Assembly: GCA_021234535.1 (NCBI GenBank)
Contig: CM037841.1
Location: forward strand, 15,954,825-16,018,824
DNA: 64,000 bases
Reading direction: 5' to 3'
From: Stichopus chloronotus
Lineage: Eukaryota > Echinodermata > Holothuroidea > Aspidochirotida > Stichopodidae
Under the pieces are notes generated by a model. That model had not been told where the DNA came from. It worked only from the letters and a program-made list of their open reading frames with translations, and did no database searches. Of the stretch, positions 56,842 through 64,000 are shown piece after piece; the stretch's first letter is position 1; each line of letters starts with the position of its first letter. The position numbers and the translations under genes were made by a program.

Positions 56842-59800
56842 TGTATGTACTATACAGTGCCTGCATCTAGGGGAAACTGACATTTTTGGACCAGCGGATA
56901 GTGAACCTGAAGTTAGAATCTATTTGGTATCTCCATAGAATCAATGGAATGCTGGAAGAGAACTTTGGCAATGGGGAAGGTAAAATGAAAGTTCTCAAAA
57001 TATCACCGGACAGATGTGTTGCTAAAATTGGTACTTGTGCAGTGAACAGTATTCTTCTGCAGTATGGTAATATAGTGATGGATTCTATTTTTTATGCCTG
57101 TAAGCCTGTTCAGCCCAATATCTAACTCAGTCATCTTGGTAAATCTGTTATGGAAAGTGAGTGACAATGTACAGGACTGTGCCATGGATGGCTGCATTAC
57201 TGTATATTGAGATTTACAGTAACCAAGGAAATTGTTCCCTGGAAAATTGTTACCCAATTGCTGCAGGTTCCTGGAAGTCTTGTCCATCTCTTATTTCCAC
57301 CCTGTTATTTTTAGTGACTTGAACTATTTTCAGATGATCTAACAGTATTATGGGTTGCAGCCCCATTTTGAATATTACCATCGCTCTACATCTTTGTGAG
57401 CAATAGAAGTTACACATCAGTTCTGCATCTGATCAAAGCGAATGAAAAATGTCTTCCTTGTTTCAATGGCTGTCACAGATTCTAGAGAATGTAAAAAATT
57501 ACACATGAACAATCAATCTGGATTTTTAATGATCAACATAAAGTCATATTTTATTTCATGTGGAGTGGCATATGTAATATAAGCTTGTAATTTCTATTGC
57601 TTTATTAAAATAAGTTTTGTTACATGGTACAGTACTGTAGTTCCTTTTGCTCCTAATCAGAGTTGTAATCAAGGCATGATTCAAGTCACAACTTGAAAAA
57701 TTACCTGACTGGAATAGGTCTGGCTGATTTTTCCCCCATTGAAATTTATAACACTTGATTTGAGACTTGACTCCAGTTGCTAAAATGAGTGTAGTTGACT
57801 TGCCAGAAAAAGTGTGATTTGGTTACAACTCTGCTTTTGATTTAAAATGCAGTTCCAAGTTAGTATTAATACATTATGTTTATAGTACATATAGTCTCCA
57901 CAATTGATACTGTGTCTCTTACAGTAGTTGACATAGAATGTGTCAGATAGGTCTACAGTACAAGATGTAATTTCTTTGAAAAGGAAACTTCCTCATATCT
58001 AGCAGTTACCATATCAAATTAAATGTTTGCAGTAGGAGCCAAAGCAGTATCATGACTTTGAAGTATACATTTAAATTAGCACTATCTGGAAATAAATAGT
58101 GTATCCTTTCTGATTCCAACACAATAAAAACTTTCAGCTGGAACTTCAGGCCAAACTCTACTGAACTTTCTTACTTGCTTCAGTTCAAGCTAAAGTACAT
58201 TCCTTGTCAGGCCCATGCTGAAGTTATGCACAATAAAAAAAAGTTAGGAAACATGAAGAAAATGCCAACTTCACACAGGAGATCTTCAGTTCTGACTGCA
58301 CAGAAGGCAGACTGGAGTTAAAGTACAGTACCCTTTATGTGTCATTTCAAAGTAGACCTTTTTGAATACCCAAGGGGTGCTGCATTAAACATAAACATCA
58401 AGATACTTAAACTTTTCTACACACTTCTAGGCTATACAAGACATGCAAACCACCAAATAGGTCTATGACTTGTTTGCATTTGATACAGTAGAACAATTTT
58501 TCTATGGAATTGCCTTTTCACTATTGAAAATTATCTTTTTTATATAACCAAAATCCCATTTCACTTGGAACCTTCATTCTTCTAAGCACTAACAATCTTG
58601 TCTGCAGAATATATCATAGTTCAAAAACTTTGTTATGTACAGTACAGTAGGGTGACTTTACAAGTTGCCAAACAGGAGTACATAAGTACCTGTACAGACT
58701 AAGCCTACTGACACTAGCATGGTGTATCATTCTGCTCAGCTAAACATTGTCATGTTAAAAACAGGTGTTAAGATACGCTCTCAATGATCTGTAGATGTAT
58801 TCATAATACTTTATTCTTCTTTTATGCTTCTTACACACTGATCAAATTAATAGCACATTATATAATTGCTAAATTCTTAACAGACGACGTGTCTGCAAAC
58901 ATGAATTACACAGTAAGTACGATACCATATTACATACAGTACATCTTAAGATTCAATTACAGAATTTTTCCCAATCATAATATTTTATGTGATAGGAATG
59001 AAGTCAAAGTACAGCTACACAGATTTATTTTTGGAATTCTTCAAAAGAAATATTGATCTCAGAAGTCCATATACTACTTGGTATAGCGTTTACGTAATAT
59101 CCAGTGAGCGAATAAAGATATTACTATCTGAGAGAACATGGTTTGTATGTGATCATTTACATACAAACCATGTAGCGTTCACTCTAGACTTTGCAAAGTC
59201 TTTCTCGGCAAATGAATTCTCCTCATTTGATACATTCCTCACAATTTGTGCTGCAGCCTACTTATACCCAACCGAGGATATGTGCTTATCTAGTAATAGC
59301 GTTTCCCTGTGCAGATCGCCGTCCGCCGGAAAGACTTTGGACACTCGATATAATTATGTACAAATGAATAGTGACGTTTGACGTTAGGGTTAATACATAT
59401 TAAAATACTACGCGTTGGTCTCATGAAATGAGCCAGTAGCAGCGATCGAACAATGAGAGAAAATAATGGTACCTAGGCTAACTTTCACCGTATCACCAGA
59501 TTTGCCTACGGCAGAAATAGGATATCGCTAAGAGAGGCCTCAAACAGTTGGAGGAGAGTAGAATATTGCCATGATAGTTACGTAACTAATCAGTCGTATG
59601 TCCTTTCCCCATCATCACTCCCATCATTTCTCACGATGGCCGTGATTGGCTTCTACCGTATTCGGTAGCGAAAAGCAATGGTGTTACTTAAAAGTTGTGT
59701 GCATAATTAAAACGAGTGTCCAGAGTCTGCGACGGCAGCTATCAGTAGGGGGAGTAAACACTCTTCCGGAAGAGCAGTACAGTGTGGGTGTTCAGAGGTG

Positions 59801-60583
59801 GCAGAACCAAGATTTACAGAAACTTTCCAGCCCAAGCAGACTCTGCAGAGTCTACGTTCACTCAGGCTCACATGCAGATGTACCTACAAGCAATCTCTCA
59901 CAAAGACTCTGTACTCATAGGTTAGTAAAGGCATTTTTTGAAAAGGAGCAAACAGTTTATGCTTTGATTGATAGTGTATTAGTGTGTGTAGCAGAGATTG
60001 TGCTCTTTCACAAGTTTGATATCCAAAAGGGCTGTGGGGGTTAAACTAGGCCTATTACGGTGTCATGGTGTCAAGTGACGATCCTCTGTACATTTGTAAT
60101 CCATGCATGATTTCTTACTGGAAATACTGAAAGTACACATTTGACAGAACCGTATCATTCAGGCAATACATGTGTGCAGATTTGGTTTAATTATCAGTTT
60201 AAAAGACCTCTAACCTGAACTACAGTAGCAATGATTTGCCCTCTTGGCACAGACAGTGAAGGAAACTATTTTGTTCAGTACTTTAATATACTGTACATCT
60301 AGATTAATTTGGCTAAGGCTGTATTTGGAGGAATTGTATCATTGTAGGTCACAGTTATTCTTGATTTTGGACTATGTGTCTCATTGCAACACTTTTGCTC
60401 TCTAGCTCTCCCCCTGATTTTGAATTGTCAACTTCTTTTTTCTTTCAGCTCTCATCATCTTGCAAAGAGTGTGCAAACCAACATCAAGGAACCTGGGAAG
60501 CAGTTTAGCTTTTATGTTGTGACACTTTGGAAACTTGATGTCTGGGACCCCATAACAATGCAGTTAACAATGGCAGTTACCTA
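56842..60583. other. Unassigned DNA
   Basis: Several open frames (56886-57125, 58784-59056, 58989-59381, 59646-60044, 60384-60584) have no recognisable domain. A good splice-acceptor-like tract (CTTCTTTTTTCTTTCAG) ends at about 60449 and a GTTAGT donor-like site is at about 59921, so exons of an unrecognised gene cannot be excluded. Confidence 0.35.
59136..59173. repeat. Perfect 15-bp-arm stem-loop
   Basis: ACATGGTTTGTATGT, then GATCATTT, then ACATACAAACCATGT: 15 perfect pairs around an 8-nt loop. No associated gene or terminator context. Confidence 0.9.
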
Positions 60584-61455
60584 AACTGCACTGTTGTTTC
60601 TGAAAATCTTCTCTGCTGAAAGGAGAAATTGCAAAACACCTTCAGTGGAATGTGCCAGACATCCATCCTTGTATTCCTTCAAGTTTGTTAGCCATGCAGA
60701 AAGCTCAGTTGGTCTATCCCGTTGACTGTTTTTAACAAGTTGTGTGATGCAGTAACCTACAAGGTAGTAGGGGCTGTTCAGCTTATCTCCCGCAATATCT
60801 TCCATTTGGGACATTGTGGTTAAAATCTACCTCAGGGACTTGTTCTTGAGTAGCTTGGTGCTGGCCATCACCAAACTCAGCAAGGAATTGATTGTCATTC
60901 TCCTGGTAGTTTCCTTCATGGGTGGCCTTCAAAAAACTGAGAGATTGTGATTATTTTCAACTATCAGTAGGACCTTGTAGGGTAACATTCCCAAGTACTG
61001 CACCCTACCACTGTTGCTATCATATTTGACAGTAGATGTAACAGACATTTCATCCAGGGTGAGGCAGTGTTCCAGTTCTTGTTCTCCCATTTCACTGACA
61101 TTCATCTTCAGATTTTCAAAAACTTACTGTCAAAATTCTATATTCAAATGACACAACTTTCATCTTTCTATGTACAGTAGTGTGCATAGTGACGGCAAAA
61201 TAAAGGGTATTGTTGTTTTAGGAGTAAGTCATAGCTTTTAGGGTCACATGCAAATCTCAATTTCAGAGCTTGTTGGATGGTTGAAAGGCACCATTTTGAT
61301 CCACGATTGGAAAGCTGGCCTAGAGCTTTGAGTTGATCAGGACCAAACACCTTTGTGAGATTTTGTAGTAAATGGCTATTTCTTTTGTCAATTAGTCTCA
61401 TCTCTCTTCTTAGCTTTGTAAGCTCTCTTTGCAACTGAGTCATTTTCCTTTGCAT
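60584..61455 (-). pseudogene. P-element/THAP9-type transposase relic
   Basis: Read from 61455 downward. A leucine-rich coiled coil 'LQRELTKLRREMRLID' is followed by the helix-turn-helix block 'FGPDQLKALGQLSNRGSKW' and 'TIQQALKLRFACDPKSYDLL', ending near 'YPL'. This arrangement is characteristic of P-element and THAP-type transposases. After two frame changes come 'FEYRILTVSF' (~61130) and 'EQELEHCLTLDEMSVTS' (~61080-61040), where LDEM holds the first catalytic Asp of the RNase H-like domain. A further open part (60814-60584, 'PYYLVGYCITQLVKNS') may be the C terminus. The N-terminal THAP zinc finger was not found. Frameshifts and stops make it a dead copy or a badly disrupted multi-exon gene. 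Confidence 0.7.
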
Positions 61456-64000
61456 TTACACTATCATCATGGAGGCACATTGCAGTTGATTGTCGGTACT
61501 GTATGACTTGTCATTATCCGTTCTCTATCATCTTGTACATCAGCAGGGGTATGAAGAGTTACCTTGTTGTTGTATTCAGGAATTCTGGACACCTCACCTG
61601 CAAAGCAAAGCAGCTATAATGCAAACATTGAGATTGTGCTGTTCATGATGAAATGTATCATGCAGAAAGGAGATATTACAGTGTCAATGCAGGGAGATAT
61701 TACAGTGTCAATGCAGGAAATCGTAGAATCAGTTTATATTGTATCCAAACTGAATTTTTTTAAAATTTATGATTAATTTTAATGATAAATTATGATAAAT
61801 TTATGATAAATTATTAATGAATGAGAGTGAGCTTTGGTCTTGGACAAAATATAATGAAGCAGACTGCAAAGGTAGTGGCATATTTCTTGCAAAACTTTGT
61901 TCTATGATGCTTTCAAGTGTACATGTTTCATATTATACAAAGAGTTCACAGAAACTGACTCTAACTTCCACAAAGAAGAATAAAGTAGCCTGCTATTATT
62001 TTCATGTGTATCACCTTAACATGTAAACTAGGCAAACAGCACGTGGTGTCCAAATAGCAACTCAATTGGAAAGATGTACTGTACTGGCTTACTGTACAAT
62101 CTGCTTTGTGATTAAGTCAAAAGCCACCAATTGTCTTAATATTGCAATGGTACCATTTATTTTCACTGGGCAATGTAATGAGTGGTAAACATAAAAGATT
62201 GTTTTTCTCTTTTTCACAACATTGGTCCTTCTATTGAAATTTTTCCCTTCAGTTTTGTATGTCCTATTATCAGCTGATTAGTTATATTTTCACTGTAATA
62301 CCTACATTTCACTGTATGTACAGTATTTTAATGTCAGCTTAAAACAGATTACAATAGCATGTATGTAAAATGGACATCCATTTTACAAAGAAAAAGTGAG
62401 AACCAAGATTAAATACTGTGAAAATAACCAAGTCTCATCTTTCTTGAAGAGAATCTCTCCAAGGAACTCAAAACAATATGAACTGTAAAGTTAAAAAATC
62501 ATTCATTTGATAATGTTACCACATGCAGCTCTGTCTCAATGCCTAAAATACCAAATAAATTTTGTTTCATAAATCAAAACTAAAGAAAAACTTAAGACAT
62601 AAAAACAGTTCTTGCAGAAAATGTTACGTTTTTGAGGTAAACACTCCCCCTTCCAGTGCACCTATACTTACCAACAAATGGCCATAAACTGTTGTTGCAT
62701 TGTTTATGGATAGACTATGAAAAAGGGAGAGAGGGTATGATGTAAAAGTTTGTAAATATCAACTCCCTCGAAGATGAACTGCCTGGATCTGGAACGGACA
62801 CGCCAACACGTTGAGAAATCACCAGCCGAACAAGCGTTTTTAAATTTTACCGTAAGTCAGATCGAACTGTACTGAAGTTATCATCCCACAGCATTTCAAC
62901 AACACCGGTCGTAGCCTGGACCAAATTGTGTTAACCGTCTGAGGTTCAGAATCATAATGTCCAATTGTTATTTCTTTACTTTCAAAACCCTGTTTTAATC
63001 ACTTTTAAAACAAGCACACGTTTCCCATTAGAAATCACGCAACGATCAATTTACATACTTTTAACCAATATTATGATGTCAAAATGCAATAACTTTTAAA
63101 ATGCATTTCATCTGTATCATTACATATGGGTTCTGAATAGGACATCCACCAGGAACACCTTAACTGACCTTCCAATGTAACTGATTCCAACTGCAGTTGA
63201 GCATGTAGTACACATCTTCTGATCAATGCTCTGCAGATGAGCCAGAACTGTGAGCAGCTAGTTGTGGTGTTGTTCCGTTTACTACAGTACGTTGAGTACT
63301 AAGTCATATGTTAGACCAAATGCAGCTATGTGCAGAATTTGGAAAGTCACTGACACATTTCTGTATTTGATTAACACACTTCATCAGCCAACATTGAGCT
63401 TTCTGGAATGTTACTGGTACGGTAAAGTCATGCTACCGTCTGTATCATAGTGGTCATCCTCTCGTCTTCTCAGGTATCATAGACATGTATGCCCTTGAAT
63501 CACTAAGACCTCTTTATTGTGATGGTAGACTAATGAAAAACTCCCTGTTGAGTTTACAGGAGGTACCACAACATGATGCTTGCTTCTAAACTGCTGTCAC
63601 TGTCACTTTTATGCCAAGTACACATATCCTGGAATTTCAGAATTTGCAGAAATAGTGTTGCTGGACAAAAAAAATGAAAGATGACTTGTTACATTACTAA
63701 CAAGGGTCAATGTACATCAAAGGATACATTTGTTTGTCATAGTTCAAAGGAAGTAATGTGATACTAACCTATTGCAAGTTGAAAGATAAGTTTTTACAAC
63801 ATGTTAGCATACTCGCTATTACTTTTGATGATACCATGCTGCGTTAAATTGGTATTTGTCCCAAAGCACAGGCACCAAATAGAAATCTAACATTTGACTA
63901 GCCATTTCATCCAAGTGCATTACCTAGCCTATACTATGGGCATAGGCCTTATTGTTGATCCCTGCTGTATTAGCAAAACCAATGAATTTAAAATAAATTG
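61456..64000. other. Unassigned DNA
   Basis: No gene is supported. A 24-bp tandem duplication (GGAGATATTACAGTGTCAAT GCA) lies at 61669-61715 and AT-rich GATAAATTAT repeats at 61780-61815. A possible minus-strand small exon of the P-type relic (acceptor-like TGCTTTGCTTTGCAG ending near 61602) could not be confirmed. Confidence 0.4.

Noticed and set aside
59646..60584. Exons of a host gene (132-codon and 66-codon frames, splice-like sites)
   Set aside because: Splice-like motifs exist but no recognisable protein domain or consistent frame across the supposed exons; not enough to annotate a gene.

Overview
This is animal (eukaryotic) nuclear DNA, AT-rich and dominated by mobile elements. No host gene could be recognised with confidence. 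The mix of elements (Ty3/gypsy-type LTR elements, a Penelope-like element with GIY-YIG nuclease, a DIRS-like relic, LINE relics with an ORF1 and a TGAAAT-type tail, P-element/THAP-type and hAT relics, large foldback elements) suggests a marine invertebrate. An echinoderm-like deuterostome is my best guess, but it rests on general familiarity and not on a marker gene.

Layout. 1-5.3 kb: unassigned DNA plus a minus-strand, 5'-truncated Helentron-associated-like (HINE-like) repeat. 5.3-5.9 kb: a 593-bp TTAA miniature transposon. 6.5-8.16 kb: an internally deleted LINE (ORF1, the last ~68 codons of the RT, 3' tail). 11.43-16.99 kb: a complete, very young Ty3/gypsy element (208-bp LTRs with one difference, 5-bp target duplication GAAAA) inserted next to a DIRS-like relic (17.5-17.9 kb). 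Its Gag and Pol frames are separated by a 595-bp GT...AG segment that looks like an intron, and its integrase is broken by a frameshift. 19.4-19.8 kb: a second LINE RT relic. 22.66-24.13 kb: a 5'-truncated Penelope-like element with a hammerhead-like motif behind it.

24.2-27.8, 43.9-45.2 and 47.0-50.8 kb: repeated copies of one architecture: short subterminal inverted repeats, then a GT/TATG microsatellite, then tandem ~145-155-bp units, then a 3' end TTCT(A/G)G followed by TT. This is the build of Helentron-associated interspersed elements (DINE-1/HINE type). Almost every tandem unit carries AGGTCAAAGGTCA or a close variant, the DR1 response element of nuclear receptors; 15 copies are perfect. 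Nested insertions (a 750-bp hAT miniature element in one copy; a 2352-bp HINE, itself holding a miniature element, inside another) show exact ends.

29.2-30.07 kb: an inverted-repeat element filled with ~22-bp palindromes. 31.62-37.20 kb: a 5.6-kb foldback element whose arms are ~360-bp tandem units, each with an ~82-bp palindrome. 37.8 kb: a hAT transposase tail. 51.30-54.69 kb: a second LTR element reduced to a Gag N terminus, zinc knuckle and protease, with a 31-nt perfect tRNA-Leu-type primer site. Its 3' LTR is cut off and followed directly by a 21-bp minisatellite. 60.58-61.46 kb: a minus-strand P-element/THAP9-type transposase pseudogene. The rest is unassigned.

The strongest candidates for new biology are the HINE-like family spreading DR1 sites, the possible splicing control of Gag versus Gag-Pol in the young gypsy element, and the two palindrome-filled foldback elements.
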